A DNA stretch of 36,282 bases from Vicingaceae bacterium (GCA_028336925.1 JAOKVV010000016.1:1-36282), one strand, 5' to 3'; positions 24,398-34,989 are shown, counted from the first letter of the stretch. The notes: generated by a model from the letters alone, not told the origin. Translations and numbers: made by a program.

Positions 24398-26519
24398 CGA
24401 GAAAGGCATACAAAAGGAAATGAAATGGCGGGTTTACCTCGTGTATTTCGCTGTGTGTTTATTTGGCTTAGTAATAATAGGCAAGGCGCTTGCAATTCAA
24501 ATTCTTGAAGGAGCAGAGCTAAAGCGAAAAGTGGAGAGTTTAACATTAGTCGATAAGAGTATAGAGGCTGTACGCGGGAATATTTATTCTGAAGACGGCA
24601 GTTTGTTAGCCACATCTATTCCTATTTATGAAGTGCGAATGGATTTGAATACTGAGGCATTGACCAATGCAATTTTTAACGAAGGAATCGATTCATTGGC
24701 TTATCAATTAAGTAGCCTTTTTAAAGATAAAAGTCCTGCATCTTGGAAACAAGAATTAGTAAGAGCTCGAGCAAAAGGAGCGCGCTACCATTTAATTAAA
24801 AGAAATGTACGTTACACAGAATTGAAGCAGATGAAAACTTTTGCGTTAATGCGCAGAGGTAGATATAAAGGTGGCTTTTTATACATTCAAAAAAATAAAA
24901 GAGAAATGCCTTTTCAGGTGCTGGCAGCAAGAACTATAGGTTATGAGCGAGAAGGTGTAACGCCTGTTGGCTTGGAGGGTGCATACTCTAAGCAGCTTGG
25001 AGGTGTAAATGGTCAGCGCTTAATGCAGAAAATTGCAGGTGGTGTTTGGATGCCTGTGGGCGATGAAAATGAAGTAGAACCACAAGATGGGTACGATATT
25101 TATTCTACTATTGATATTAATATTCAGGATGTTGCTGAGAGTGCACTCCTAAAACAGTTAGAGCGTCAGCAAGCAGATCATGGATGTGTGGTGCTGATGG
25201 AAGTTTCTACAGGAAATGTAAAAGCAATTGCAAACTTGAAGCGAAATGTTAATGGTAACTATTATGAAGGGTATAATTATGCGATCGGTGAAAGTACGGA
25301 GCCTGGTTCTACCTTTAAATTACCTGCATTGGTCGCAGCTATCGAAGATGGCCATGTAGATTTAGAGGATTTAGTAGACTGCGGGAATGGTAAATTAAAT
25401 CTTTACGATAGAACCATGTATGATTCCAACTTCGATGATGGTGGCTGGGGGAAAATTTCGGTAAAACGAGTTTTTGAAGTGTCTTCAAATATTGGAATGG
25501 CGAAAATTATACGAGGTGCTTATGCTAAGAATCCACAGAAGTTTGTAGATCACTTAAAGTCGATGAGTCTTTCTGAGCCATTAGGAATTTCTATCGCGGG
25601 AGAAGGAAAACCTGCTATTAAAAACACAGATAATAATTCATGGTCGGGGATTACCTTAGAGTGGATGGCGCATGGGTATGAGGTGCTTCAAACACCTTTG
25701 CAAATTCTGACCTATTATAATGCGATTGCGAATAATGGCAAGATGGTTCGTCCAAAGTTTGTCGATAAAATCACGAAAGGCAGAACAGTAGTTGAAGAGG
25801 TAAAAACAGAGGTAATTAATCCTGCAGTTTGCTCTAGAAAAACAATTGAAAAAGTAAAGCAAGTATTAGAAGGTGTGATTGAAAATGGTACTGCGACCAA
25901 CTTAAAAAATGCCAACTTTAAAATTGCTGGAAAGACAGGTACAGCTCAGATAGCAAATGAATCTTATGGATATCGATATGAATCTAAAGTAAGTCACCAG
26001 GCTTCATTTGCAGGTTACTTCCCTGCTGAAGATCCTAAGTATAGCTGTATTGTAGTGGTAAATGCACCTTCAAAAAATGTGTATTACGGAAACTTGGTAG
26101 CAGGCCCAATTTTTAAAGAAGTAGCGGATAAAGTATATGCCAATAGCTTAGAAATACACAAACCACTAGCTCCTCAGAAATTTTATGCTTCTTCAAAAAT
26201 CCCTTATTCAAAGAGTGGCTATCACGATGACGTGAAAAAAGTATTTGAAAGTATTGGTGTAGAAGTGAAGTCAGGAACCGAAATGAGCGAGTGGATTTCT
26301 ACTTCTACTCAAAAAGAATCAGTAGAACTAACTGACCGCAAACTAATCGACAACCTAGTGCCTAATGTGAAAGGAATGGGTGTGATGGATGCCATTTATT
26401 TATTAGAAAATGCAGGATTAAAGGTTCGGTTTGTTGGTAGAGGTTCCGTAAGAAGCCAGTCGATACAAGCAGGATCAAGAGTATATAAAGGAAGTGAAAT
26501 CGTTTTAGAGTTAACCTAA
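24390..26519 (+). CDS. ftsI: Penicillin-binding protein 3 / FtsI-type transpeptidase with PASTA domain
   Basis: 709 aa class B PBP, septal peptidoglycan transpeptidase. Transmembrane helix at about 13-33. The dimerisation domain contains RGNIYSEDGSLLATSIP. Transpeptidase motifs: S307-T-F-K310, S365-S-N367 and K515-T-G517 (GKTGTAQ). A C-terminal PASTA domain (VPNVKGMGVMDAIYLLENAG ... VRSQSIQAGSRVYKGSEI) is typical of the Bacteroidota enzyme. The start given is TTG, overlapping ftsL by 8 bases; ATG 24420 (MKWRVYLVYF), 22 bases after ftsL, is an alternative. The stop overlaps the murE start (TAATG). Confidence 0.95.
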   Translation: MTNEKGIQKEMKWRVYLVYFAVCLFGLVIIGKALAIQILEGAELKRKVESLTLVDKSIEAVRGNIYSEDGSLLATSIPIYEVRMDLNTEALTNAIFNEGIDSLAYQLSSLFKDKSPASWKQELVRARAKGARYHLIKRNVRYTELKQMKTFALMRRGRYKGGFLYIQKNKREMPFQVLAARTIGYEREGVTPVGLEGAYSKQLGGVNGQRLMQKIAGGVWMPVGDENEVEPQDGYDIYSTIDINIQDVAESALLKQLERQQADHGCVVLMEVSTGNVKAIANLKRNVNGNYYEGYNYAIGESTEPGSTFKLPALVAAIEDGHVDLEDLVDCGNGKLNLYDRTMYDSNFDDGGWGKISVKRVFEVSSNIGMAKIIRGAYAKNPQKFVDHLKSMSLSEPLGISIAGEGKPAIKNTDNNSWSGITLEWMAHGYEVLQTPLQILTYYNAIANNGKMVRPKFVDKITKGRTVVEEVKTEVINPAVCSRKTIEKVKQVLEGVIENGTATNLKNANFKIAGKTGTAQIANESYGYRYESKVSHQASFAGYFPAEDPKYSCIVVVNAPSKNVYYGNLVAGPIFKEVADKVYANSLEIHKPLAPQKFYASSKIPYSKSGYHDDVKKVFESIGVEVKSGTEMSEWISTSTQKESVELTDRKLIDNLVPNVKGMGVMDAIYLLENAGLKVRFVGRGSVRSQSIQAGSRVYKGSEIVLELT

Positions 26520-27979
26520 TGAAATTACTAAGAGACATATTATATAAAGTAGCTATTCAGGAAGTTCATGGAACTAATGAGTTAGAAGTGCAAGGTGTTA
26601 CCTTCGATTCTAGAACGGTTAATTCTGGCTTTTTATATGTCGCTTTGAGAGGTGTGCAAGCAGATGGCCATAGCTATATTGCTTCCGCAATTGAAAAAGG
26701 CGCTTCTGCAATAATTTGCGAAGAATTGCCGACCGAAATGCCTGAAAATATCACCTTTATTAAGGTAAAAGACACCCACGAAGCATTGGGATTTGTAGCA
26801 GCAAATTTTTACGATAACCCTTCTCAAGACTTACAATTAGTCGGTGTTACGGGAACTAACGGGAAAACGACTACAGTTACCTTGCTTTATCACTTGTTTA
26901 AAAAATTAGGCTATAAAGTAGGCTTGATTTCTACTGTTGTTAATCTAATCGATGAGGTAGAAGTAAAAGCAACACATACTACGCCTGACGCTTTGAGCAC
27001 AAATCGATTATTAACAGAAATGTTGGCTGCGGGCTGCGAGTATTGTTTTATGGAAGTTAGTTCTCATGCAGTAGTGCAGCACCGTGTTACAGGATTAGAT
27101 TTTGCAGGTGGTGTTTTTACCAATATCAGTCATGACCATTTAGACTATCATAAAACGTTTGATGAATACATCGCTGCAAAGAGAGGATTCTTTACCCAAC
27201 TAGGGAAAAGTGGATTTGTATTGTCGAATAAAGATGATAAACGTGCTGAGGTAATGCTCCAAGAATCAAAAGCAAAGAAATATTACTATGGCGTAAAGGC
27301 TTCGGTTGATTTTAAATGCAGAATCATGGAAAGCAATTTCACTGGATTGCTTTTAAAAATAGACGATCAAGAAGTTTGGTGTCCGATTTTAGGAAAGTTT
27401 AATGCCTATAACCTCACAGCAGTTTATGCTTCCGCGATTTTATTGGGGCAGGATAAATTAGAGGTGTTGACAGCCTTAAGCAGTTTGAAGCCGGTGGAAG
27501 GAAGGTTTGAATACACCAGAGTCAACGACATTTCAGGTATTGTAGATTATGCACATACACCTGATGCCTTGGAGAATGTATTGAAAACCATCAAAGAAAT
27601 AAGAACAGGAAATGAGCAAGTGATTACGGTGGTAGGTTGTGGTGGTGATAGAGATAAAACCAAACGACCATTGATGGCTGCAATTGCTACTCAATCATCA
27701 GACAGAGTAATACTTACTTCAGATAATCCGAGAACGGAAGATCCTGCTGCTATTATAGAAGAAATGCGTGCAGGAATAGATCCTACCGCAAAACGAAAAG
27801 TAAATGCCATTACCGATAGAAGAGAAGCTATACGAATGGCTTGTGCTATGACCAATCCTGGAGATATCATTTTGGTGGCAGGAAAAGGACATGAAAATTA
27901 TCAAGAGATTAACGGTGTGCGGAATCACTTCGATGATATGGAAATTTTACAAGAGACGCTAAACGAATTAAACGCTTAA
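26519..27979 (+). CDS. murE: UDP-N-acetylmuramoyl-tripeptide synthetase MurE
   Basis: 486 aa Mur ligase adding the third residue to UDP-MurNAc-L-Ala-D-Glu. The N-terminal domain contains GVTFDSRTV. P-loop GVTGTNGKTTT with Lys116. Central ligase signature TTPDALSTNRLL and EVSSHAVVQHRV. The C-terminal domain carries D402-N-P-R405, the motif that selects meso-diaminopimelate rather than lysine. Translationally coupled to ftsI (one-base overlap) and 3 bases before mraY. Confidence 0.97.
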   Translation: MKLLRDILYKVAIQEVHGTNELEVQGVTFDSRTVNSGFLYVALRGVQADGHSYIASAIEKGASAIICEELPTEMPENITFIKVKDTHEALGFVAANFYDNPSQDLQLVGVTGTNGKTTTVTLLYHLFKKLGYKVGLISTVVNLIDEVEVKATHTTPDALSTNRLLTEMLAAGCEYCFMEVSSHAVVQHRVTGLDFAGGVFTNISHDHLDYHKTFDEYIAAKRGFFTQLGKSGFVLSNKDDKRAEVMLQESKAKKYYYGVKASVDFKCRIMESNFTGLLLKIDDQEVWCPILGKFNAYNLTAVYASAILLGQDKLEVLTALSSLKPVEGRFEYTRVNDISGIVDYAHTPDALENVLKTIKEIRTGNEQVITVVGCGGDRDKTKRPLMAAIATQSSDRVILTSDNPRTEDPAAIIEEMRAGIDPTAKRKVNAITDRREAIRMACAMTNPGDIILVAGKGHENYQEINGVRNHFDDMEILQETLNELNA

Positions 27980-27982
27980 AAT

Positions 27983-29236
27983 ATGTTGTACTATTTATTC
28001 CAATATTTAAATGAATTAGATATTCCTGGCGCAGGAGTGTTCCAGTACATTACCTTCAGAGCGGCGGCGTCGGTTATCGTTTCATTGCTTATTTCTATGG
28101 TATTCGGCAAACGAATTATTGAATATATCAAACGGAAACAAGTGGGCGAAACTATCCGTGACTTAGGATTGGAAGGTCAAAATCAAAAGGCAGGTACACC
28201 AACTATGGGTGGGCTAATTATTTTAGCTTCTATTCTGATTCCTACGTTGTTATTTGCCAAACTGCATAATATTTATGTTATCCTTATGCTCGTTTCTACT
28301 GTTTTGCTTGGCGCAATTGGTTTTGCGGATGACTATATCAAAGTATTTAAAAAGAACAAACAAGGATTAGCAGGAAAATTTAAAGTAGTTGGTCAAGTAA
28401 TCGTTGGGTTGATAGTTGGATGTATTCTTTATTTCCACGAAGATGTGGTGGTGAAAGAAAAGGTATTTGATGCAGACGCTCCAGCTCATGTTCAGGAGTT
28501 AATCCACAATGATATTGATAAAACAACTACTGAAAACTACTATTGGGAAGAAACTAAATCATTCGTGACCACGATTCCTTTCGTGAAGGATAATGAGTTT
28601 GATTATGCTTGGTTAGTAGATTGGATGGGTGATAATGCGTTGGATTATGCTTGGTTGGTATTCATTCCAATCGTAATTATCATTGTTACGGCTGTTTCGA
28701 ATGGTGCTAATATGACTGACGGTTTAGATGGATTAGCAACCGGTACTTCCGCTATTATCGGAGTGGTGCTCGCTATCTTCGCTTACGTTTCTGGTAATAC
28801 CATATTCGCTGACTATCTGAATATTATGTACATCCCTGATTCTGGTGAGTTGGTAATATTTATCGGAGCATTTGTAGGAGCATGTATTGGCTTTTTGTGG
28901 TACAACTCTTACCCTGCACAAGTATTTATGGGCGATACAGGTAGTTTGGCTTTAGGCGGAATTATCGCAGTATTTGCATTAGCGATTCGTAAAGAATTAT
29001 TGATTCCTGTATTCTGTGGAATCTTCTTAGTTGAAAATTTATCGGTAATGATTCAAGTGGCGTATTTCAAGTACACGAAAAAGCGATTTGGGGAAGGTAA
29101 ACGAGTGTTTTTAATGGCTCCCCTTCATCATCATTATCAGAAAAAAGGCTACCACGAAGCTAAGATTGTATCACGCTTTTGGATTGTAGGAATTATGCTA
29201 GCTATTCTATCTATCGTAACCCTGAAGTTAAGATAA
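27983..29236 (+). CDS. mraY: Phospho-N-acetylmuramoyl-pentapeptide-transferase MraY
   Basis: 417 aa polytopic membrane enzyme forming lipid I from UDP-MurNAc-pentapeptide and undecaprenyl phosphate. Signatures: [25 protein letters not shown] (catalytic Asp pair), [27 protein letters not shown] and [11 protein letters not shown]. It is about 57 residues longer than the E. coli protein because of an insert at about residues 153-220 (VFDADAP ... [10 protein letters not shown]); as I recall, Bacteroidota MraY has an insert here. Within the insert a 30-base sequence is duplicated at 42-base spacing. Confidence 0.97.
   Translation: MLYYLFQYLNELDIPGAGVFQYITFRAAASVIVSLLISMVFGKRIIEYIKRKQVGETIRDLGLEGQNQKAGTPTMGGLIILASILIPTLLFAKLHNIYVILMLVSTVLLGAIGFADDYIKVFKKNKQGLAGKFKVVGQVIVGLIVGCILYFHEDVVVKEKVFDADAPAHVQELIHNDIDKTTTENYYWEETKSFVTTIPFVKDNEFDYAWLVDWMGDNALDYAWLVFIPIVIIIVTAVSNGANMTDGLDGLATGTSAIIGVVLAIFAYVSGNTIFADYLNIMYIPDSGELVIFIGAFVGACIGFLWYNSYPAQVFMGDTGSLALGGIIAVFALAIRKELLIPVFCGIFLVENLSVMIQVAYFKYTKKRFGEGKRVFLMAPLHHHYQKKGYHEAKIVSRFWIVGIMLAILSIVTLKLR
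28589..28660 (+). repeat. Tandem duplication inside mraY
   Basis: 28589-28618 and 28631-28660 agree at 27 of 30 bases and encode [10 protein letters not shown] and [10 protein letters not shown], with DWMG between. The offset is 42 bases (14 codons), so the frame is kept. Confidence 0.8.
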
Positions 29237-29237
29237 G

Positions 29238-30581
29238 ATGAAAAAGCAACTGGCCATATTAGGAGCAGGTGAAAGCGGATTAGGTGCAGCAGAGCTTGCG
29301 CTAAAAAAAGGGTACAAAGTATTCGTATCGGACAAAGGGAAGATAAAAGAAAAGTACAAGAGCGTTCTTACAGAGTTAAAAATTGAATGGGAAGAAGAGC
29401 AACATTCTGAGGAAAGAATTTTATCTGCTGATGAAATTGTAAAAAGTCCTGGGATTCCTGATACCGCTCCTTTAATTAAAAAGGCGCATGAAATAGGTAT
29501 TCCGGTGATTTCTGAAATCGAATTTGCTGCAAGGTTTTCAAAAGGTCATTTCACCTGTATTACAGGGAGTAATGGGAAAACCACTACCACCATGCTAATT
29601 TATCATTTGTATAAAAAAGCAGGTTTGGATGTGGGGCTTGCAGGAAATGTAGGAAAGAGTTTCGCTAAGCAAGTAGCTGAAGGAGATCATGATTACTACG
29701 TTTTGGAGCTAAGTAGCTTCCAGCTCGATGGAATGTATCATTTTAAGGCTGATATCGCTATTTTATTAAACATCACACCAGATCACTTGGATCGGTATGA
29801 CTATAAAATGGAAAACTACGTCGCTTCTAAAATGCGGATTCTACAGAATATGGATGAGAATGGAGTGTTCATTTATTGGGCAAATGATGAATTTATCGCT
29901 GCTGCAATGAAAGCGCATCAAATTAAAGCGAAGTGCTACCCATTTAGCGATACGGAAGAAATTAAAGAAGGCGCATGCGTCGATAAAAACAATAACCAAC
30001 TAATAATAACTGTCAATAATCAATTATTCGAGATGTCAATACACGATTTAGCATTACAAGGGAGACACAATTTGTACAATTCAATGGCCTCAGGGATTTC
30101 AGGAAGAGTCCTAGACCTAAGAAAGGAATTGATACGAGAATCATTAGCTGATTTTCAAAACATAGAGCACCGCTTAGAGCACGTGACCAATGTTCATGGA
30201 ATTGAGTTTATCAATGATTCAAAAGCAACTAATGTAAACTCTACCTGGTACGCCTTAGAGAGCATGGATAAGCCAACGGTTTGGATAGTAGGTGGAGTAG
30301 ATAAAGGAAATGACTACTCTATGCTTTTTGATCTGGTAAAAGATAAGGTGAAAGCGATTATTTGCTTAGGTACTGAAAATCAAAAAATAATCGATGCATT
30401 TGGTGATAAAGTAGACCAAATTGTGGAAGCAGGAACTGCAAGAGAAGCAGTAACTAAATCATATGAGTTGGGAACAAAAGGCGATGTCGTTTTATTGTCA
30501 CCTGCATGTGCAAGTTTTGATTTATTCGACAACTATGAAGATAGAGGTCATCAGTTTAAAACAGCAGTTAGAAGTTTATAA
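29238..30581 (+). CDS. murD: UDP-N-acetylmuramoyl-L-alanine--D-glutamate ligase MurD
   Basis: 447 aa Mur ligase adding D-Glu to UDP-MurNAc-L-Ala. The N-terminal Rossmann part has LAILGAGESGLGAAELALKK. P-loop CITGSNGKTTTTM with Lys114. Further signatures: ELSSFQLDGM, NITPDHLDRYDY, EFINDSKATNVNSTWYALES (C-terminal domain signature) and LLSPACASFDLFDNYEDRGH. One base separates it from mraY; ftsW starts 4 bases later. Confidence 0.97.
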   Translation: MKKQLAILGAGESGLGAAELALKKGYKVFVSDKGKIKEKYKSVLTELKIEWEEEQHSEERILSADEIVKSPGIPDTAPLIKKAHEIGIPVISEIEFAARFSKGHFTCITGSNGKTTTTMLIYHLYKKAGLDVGLAGNVGKSFAKQVAEGDHDYYVLELSSFQLDGMYHFKADIAILLNITPDHLDRYDYKMENYVASKMRILQNMDENGVFIYWANDEFIAAAMKAHQIKAKCYPFSDTEEIKEGACVDKNNNQLIITVNNQLFEMSIHDLALQGRHNLYNSMASGISGRVLDLRKELIRESLADFQNIEHRLEHVTNVHGIEFINDSKATNVNSTWYALESMDKPTVWIVGGVDKGNDYSMLFDLVKDKVKAIICLGTENQKIIDAFGDKVDQIVEAGTAREAVTKSYELGTKGDVVLLSPACASFDLFDNYEDRGHQFKTAVRSL

Positions 30582-30585
30582 TACG

Positions 30586-31734
30586 ATGCAAGCATTATTC
30601 AAAAATCTGAAAGGCGATAAAGTAATATGGGCAGTGGTGCTATTTTTAGGCATCTTGTCGATACTGGCTGTTTACAGCTCTATCGTTTCTCTGGCCTACA
30701 AATATCAGGATGGTAATACCGAGTATTTCCTATTTAAGCATGGCTTTATCCTGATTGTAGGTTTCGGACTGATGTTTGCAGCCCATAAATTAAATTATAA
30801 ATACTATTCTCGAATATCACAGATAGCCATATTTATAGCTGCTCCCTTGCTGCTATTTACATTGCTAACTGGTGCCAGCATCAATGATGCTAGCCGATGG
30901 CTGGTTATTCCTGTAATCAACCAAACATTTCAAACCTCTGATTTAGCCAAGCTCGCTTTAATTATGTTTTTGGCGCGAATTTTATCGAAGAAACAAGATG
31001 TTATCAAGGATTTTGGGTCGGCTTTTTTACCCATAATGTTTCCTATTGTAGTGATTTGTGGATTAATTCTACCGGCTAACTTTTCTACAGCTGCTATGTT
31101 ATTTACCACATCCATTGTGATTATGTTTATCGGTCGAATTAATTTAAAATACATCATTTCCATGGCTGCAGTTGGGATCGTTTTTGTATCTCTTTTTATC
31201 GCCATAGTTATAAACACCAATTACACCGGTCGGGTAGAAACATGGAAAAATAGAATAGAGAATTTTACCTCTGGAGATTCTCAGAACAACTATCAAGCAG
31301 AGCAATCAAAAATTGCAATTGCCACAGGCGGACCATTGGGAAAAGGACCTGGAGGAAGCACACAACGAAATTTTCTGCCACACCCTTATTCCGATTTTAT
31401 TTACGCCATTGTAATTGAAGAGTACGGCATAGTTGGTGGTTTTATATTGCTCTTATTGTACCTCATTTTACTATATCGTGGTATTATGATTTCATTAAAA
31501 GCACCTAGAACATTCGGTGCATTATTGGCCGTAGGACTCAGTTTTAGTCTCGTCTTTCAGGCAATGATTAATATGGCTGTTGCAGTAAATTTATTTCCGG
31601 TAACTGGTCAGCCGCTTCCAATGGTAAGTATGGGAGGAACTTCTATTTGGTTTACTTGCCTCGCTGTGGGTATTATTCTCAGCGTAAGCCGAAGTGTTTA
31701 TGAAGAAGATAAAGAGGAGGTAGCTCATGGTTGA
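30586..31734 (+). CDS. ftsW: Septal peptidoglycan polymerase FtsW (SEDS family)
   Basis: 382 aa from ATG 30586. The frame is open upstream to 30463, but those codons lie inside murD in another frame and do not look like SEDS protein. About ten hydrophobic segments. Signatures: DASRWLVIPVINQTFQTSDLAKLALI, with the SEDS Arg-Trp and the conserved Asp; KIAIATGGPLGKGPGGSTQR; LPHPYSDFIYAIVIEEYG; and PVTGQPLPMVSMGGTS. It polymerises glycan strands with FtsI. It overlaps murG by 8 bases. Confidence 0.95.
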   Translation: MQALFKNLKGDKVIWAVVLFLGILSILAVYSSIVSLAYKYQDGNTEYFLFKHGFILIVGFGLMFAAHKLNYKYYSRISQIAIFIAAPLLLFTLLTGASINDASRWLVIPVINQTFQTSDLAKLALIMFLARILSKKQDVIKDFGSAFLPIMFPIVVICGLILPANFSTAAMLFTTSIVIMFIGRINLKYIISMAAVGIVFVSLFIAIVINTNYTGRVETWKNRIENFTSGDSQNNYQAEQSKIAIATGGPLGKGPGGSTQRNFLPHPYSDFIYAIVIEEYGIVGGFILLLLYLILLYRGIMISLKAPRTFGALLAVGLSFSLVFQAMINMAVAVNLFPVTGQPLPMVSMGGTSIWFTCLAVGIILSVSRSVYEEDKEEVAHG

Positions 31735-32830
31735 TCCAAAAATCATAATCAGTGGTGGTGGCACTGGCGGGCACGTTTTTCCCGCTATTGCGATTGCAAA
31801 TGCATTAAAAAAAATCAATCCGAATACGGAAATACTTTTTGTTGGTGCAGATGGTAAAATGGAAATGGAGAAAGTGCCCCAAGCTGGCTATACCATTATC
31901 GGTTTACCCATTATGGGTTTACACAGAAGATTGACTGCTCAAAACTTAAAGTTTCCATTTAAGCTAGTGGCGAGTATGCTCAAAGCGCGAAAAATTATAA
32001 AAGACTTTAATCCTGATGTGGCAGTTGGCGTTGGTGGTTATGCTAGCGGACCAACTTTAAAAGCTGCATTGAATAAAAATGTTCCTTGTTTAATTCAAGA
32101 GCAAAATTCATTCGCAGGAGTGACCAATAAATTGCTATCAAAAAAAGCTAGTACTATTTGTGTTGCTTATGATAAAATGGATCGATTCTTTCCAAAAGAG
32201 AAGATTATTATTACTGGGAATCCGGTTCGACAAGAAGTGGTGAAATTAGAAGGAAAACGACAACGAGCTATAGAGTTTTTTGGTTTAGATCCTAAGAAAA
32301 AAACCGTGTTGGTTGTTGGTGGAAGTTTGGGAGCTAGAAGCGTGAACCAAGGTATTGAAAGAATGATTGCTCGATTTGAACAAGAAGACATTCAATTGAT
32401 TTGGCAAACGGGAAAGCTATTTTCTACTCAAGCAGCAATCGCTGTAAAGGGAAAAGAGGAAAAAGGCATAAAAACAATGGAGTTTATCACTAAAATGGAT
32501 TTAGGATATGCCGCCGCTGATTTAGTTATTTCTAGAGCAGGAGCTATTGCCGTTTCAGAGCTTTGTTTGGTAAGAAAGCCAGCAATTTTGGTTCCGTTGC
32601 CTACTGCGGCAGAAGATCACCAAACCATGAATGCGATGTCTTTAGTGAGCCATAAAGCAGCCGTTTTAGTAAAGGATAATGAAATTCAAGATCAATTAGA
32701 AAAAGTCGTTTTTGAATTAATAAATAATACCGAAAGATTAGATCAATTAAGCATCAATATCGCAGCATTAGGAATGAATGATTCGGCGGATATTATTGCC
32801 AACGAAGTAATGAAATTAGTGAAGAGATAA
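31727..32830 (+). CDS. murG: MurG, UDP-N-acetylglucosamine--undecaprenyl-pyrophosphoryl-MurNAc-pentapeptide transferase
   Basis: 367 aa GT-B glycosyltransferase converting lipid I to lipid II at the inner face of the membrane. N-terminal glycine loop IISGGGTGGHVFPAIAIANA, GVGGYASGPTLKAA, LIQEQNSFAGVTNKLLS. C-terminal half has VVGGSLGARSVN, SRAGAIAVSELCLVRKPAILV and PLPTAAEDHQTMNA. GGAGG at 31716-31720 gives a well-placed ribosome binding site 6 bases before ATG, inside the end of ftsW. The stop overlaps murC (TAATG). Confidence 0.97.
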   Translation: MVDPKIIISGGGTGGHVFPAIAIANALKKINPNTEILFVGADGKMEMEKVPQAGYTIIGLPIMGLHRRLTAQNLKFPFKLVASMLKARKIIKDFNPDVAVGVGGYASGPTLKAALNKNVPCLIQEQNSFAGVTNKLLSKKASTICVAYDKMDRFFPKEKIIITGNPVRQEVVKLEGKRQRAIEFFGLDPKKKTVLVVGGSLGARSVNQGIERMIARFEQEDIQLIWQTGKLFSTQAAIAVKGKEEKGIKTMEFITKMDLGYAAADLVISRAGAIAVSELCLVRKPAILVPLPTAAEDHQTMNAMSLVSHKAAVLVKDNEIQDQLEKVVFELINNTERLDQLSINIAALGMNDSADIIANEVMKLVKR

Positions 32831-34200
32831 TGGAAATGAATCAAGTACATACCATTTATTTTATCGGTGTCGGTGGCATCGGAATGAGTGCGCTTGCTCG
32901 TTATTTTGTTGCTCAGAATAAAGTGGTGATGGGTTATGATAAAACACCTTCTCCGCTGACTAATCGACTAGAAAAGGAAGGAGTAATTATCACATTTGAT
33001 ACTGATTTGAATCCTATTAAGGATTTATCTCCTGCCAATACATTGGTTATTTATACACCTGCCGTAAAGGTTGGAAATGCACAATTAGATTTCTTTCAAA
33101 CCAATGGGTTTGAATTATTGAAACGTTCACAGTTGCTGGGATTGATTTCCAATCAATATATAACATTGGCTGTAGCCGGAACGCACGGAAAAACCACGAC
33201 TTCTTGTTTATTGGCGCACGTATTAAATCAATCAACCTTTAATATCAATGCTTTTCTTGGTGGAATTTCTCGAGATTTTGATAGCAATTTAGTGCTGAAT
33301 GATAATTCGGAGTACTTTGTAACCGAGGCCGATGAATATGATCGTTCTTTTTTACAATTATCGCCTGATATAGCTATAATTACATCATTAGATGCAGATC
33401 ACTTAGATATTTATGGTACACCGGACGAAATGGTAAAAAATTACCAAGATTTCGTTCGAAAAATTAAGCCTGGTGGCACGTTAATCACCAAAGCCGCTAT
33501 TGCGCCGATTTTATCTATTAGAGATGATATACAAGTGCTGACTTATGGCATAGATGGCGATGAAGATTATATGGCCATGGCAGTAAAAGTAGCGAATGGA
33601 AAGTACCAATTTGATGTGTTGACATCAGAGGGTAGTTATTCTAATTTATCGTTGGGATTACCTGGAAGACATAATGTAGATAATGCAGTTTCTGTAATTG
33701 CTATAGCGCATTTAGTCGGGCTTTCTAATCAGGAAATTAAAGACGGGTTAGCATCGTTTAAAGGAGTTCAAAGAAGATTTGACGTACACTTTGCTTCCGA
33801 TAAGCACGTTTATATTGATGATTATGCACATCACCCGAGTGAAATTAATGCATGTGTAGCTTCAGTCCGAGAATTATATCCTAATAGGAAGTTAACTGCT
33901 GTTTTTCAACCTCATTTATTCTCACGTACGCGTGATTTTATGGATGAGTTTGCGGATAGCTTATCGCAAGTAGATGAGTTGATTTTATTGGATATTTATC
34001 CTGCAAGGGAAGAGCCAATTGAAGGAATTGATTCAGCTGCTTTACTAGAAAAAATTGCTTTGAAATCAAAGGAAACTGGACATAAAGAAGAGTTGTTAGC
34101 GCTGCTAAAAAACAAAGAAATAGATATTTTATTAACCATCGGTGCGGGTGATATCGACCGATTGGTGGAACCGATAAATAATTGGATAAAAGGTGGGTAA
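32830..34200 (+). CDS. murC: UDP-N-acetylmuramate--L-alanine ligase MurC
   Basis: 456 aa Mur ligase, first amino acid addition. IYFIGVGGIGMSALARYF at the N-terminus, P-loop VAGTHGKTTTSCLLAH with Lys121, VTEADEYDRSFLQLSPDIAI, LDADHLDIYG, GLPGRHNVDNAVSVIA, YIDDYAHHPSEI and VFQPHLFSRTRDFMDEFADS. Coupled to murG by a one-base overlap; the end overlaps ftsQ by 8 bases. Confidence 0.97.
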   Translation: MEMNQVHTIYFIGVGGIGMSALARYFVAQNKVVMGYDKTPSPLTNRLEKEGVIITFDTDLNPIKDLSPANTLVIYTPAVKVGNAQLDFFQTNGFELLKRSQLLGLISNQYITLAVAGTHGKTTTSCLLAHVLNQSTFNINAFLGGISRDFDSNLVLNDNSEYFVTEADEYDRSFLQLSPDIAIITSLDADHLDIYGTPDEMVKNYQDFVRKIKPGGTLITKAAIAPILSIRDDIQVLTYGIDGDEDYMAMAVKVANGKYQFDVLTSEGSYSNLSLGLPGRHNVDNAVSVIAIAHLVGLSNQEIKDGLASFKGVQRRFDVHFASDKHVYIDDYAHHPSEINACVASVRELYPNRKLTAVFQPHLFSRTRDFMDEFADSLSQVDELILLDIYPAREEPIEGIDSAALLEKIALKSKETGHKEELLALLKNKEIDILLTIGAGDIDRLVEPINNWIKGG

Positions 34201-34984
34201 TACAGCAAAAATAGTGATGTGGGTGCTGCTTTTTTCAGCAGTTACTGTTTTGTTGGGCTTTGTAGAAAGTTCAAGAAACGAACAGCTGTGCTCTGAAATA
34301 TTGATTGATATCGACCGCAGTAAACAGAACTTTTTTATCGATGAAGAGGATATTCATGCGATGATTCATCATGAAGTTTCGGCCATCGTTAATCGCCCGT
34401 TAGCGGAGTTAAATAGCCATGAAATGGAGATGCAATTAAATGGACATCCATCCATTAAAAATGCAGAAGTATTTAAAACATTGGACGGAAAGTTGAGCAT
34501 TAAAATAAAACAACGTGAGCCTATTATGCGCGTATATTCAAGTAATGGCGATAGTTATTATATGGATAAAGAGGGGCAGCTAATGCCACTTTCAGATCAA
34601 TTTACATCACGAGTTATGGTGGCCAATGGATTTATTTACAGTCCTTACACTAAGTTTGTTGGGGTTAATTTTTCGGAAGAGTTACCGGATTCGATTTTGA
34701 AAAGAACACAATTGGATGAATTGTTTAAATATGCTGATTTCATATCAAAAAATCCCTTTTGGAAAGCTCAGATTGAACAGTTGCATGTTAATAAAGATAT
34801 GGATATAGAGTTGATTCCACGCGTTGGAAATCATACAATTGTATTTGGGGACGCGAACCAAATCGAAAGTAAGTTTGAGAAGCTTATCGTATTCTATAAT
34901 AAGGGTTTAAGTAATACAGGCTGGAATGAATATAGCGTCATTAATTTAAAATATGAAGGCCAAGTGGTCTGCACAAAACGATAA
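34193..34984 (+). CDS. ftsQ: Cell division protein FtsQ/DivIB
   Basis: 263 aa from a GTG start within murC. A short cytoplasmic tail is followed by one transmembrane helix (about 6-22, [19 protein letters not shown]), then a periplasmic part with a POTRA-like segment ([13 protein letters not shown] ... [20 protein letters not shown]) and the FtsQ beta domain ([30 protein letters not shown]). Position between murC and ftsA is the usual one. 5 bases to ftsA. Confidence 0.93.
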   Translation: MGNTAKIVMWVLLFSAVTVLLGFVESSRNEQLCSEILIDIDRSKQNFFIDEEDIHAMIHHEVSAIVNRPLAELNSHEMEMQLNGHPSIKNAEVFKTLDGKLSIKIKQREPIMRVYSSNGDSYYMDKEGQLMPLSDQFTSRVMVANGFIYSPYTKFVGVNFSEELPDSILKRTQLDELFKYADFISKNPFWKAQIEQLHVNKDMDIELIPRVGNHTIVFGDANQIESKFEKLIVFYNKGLSNTGWNEYSVINLKYEGQVVCTKR

Positions 34985-34989
34985 AGAGT

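Noticed and set aside
30463-30585. Longer ftsW start inside murD
   Set aside because: The 41 extra residues are a shadow of murD in another frame and do not resemble a SEDS N-terminus; ATG 30586 follows the murD stop by 4 bases.
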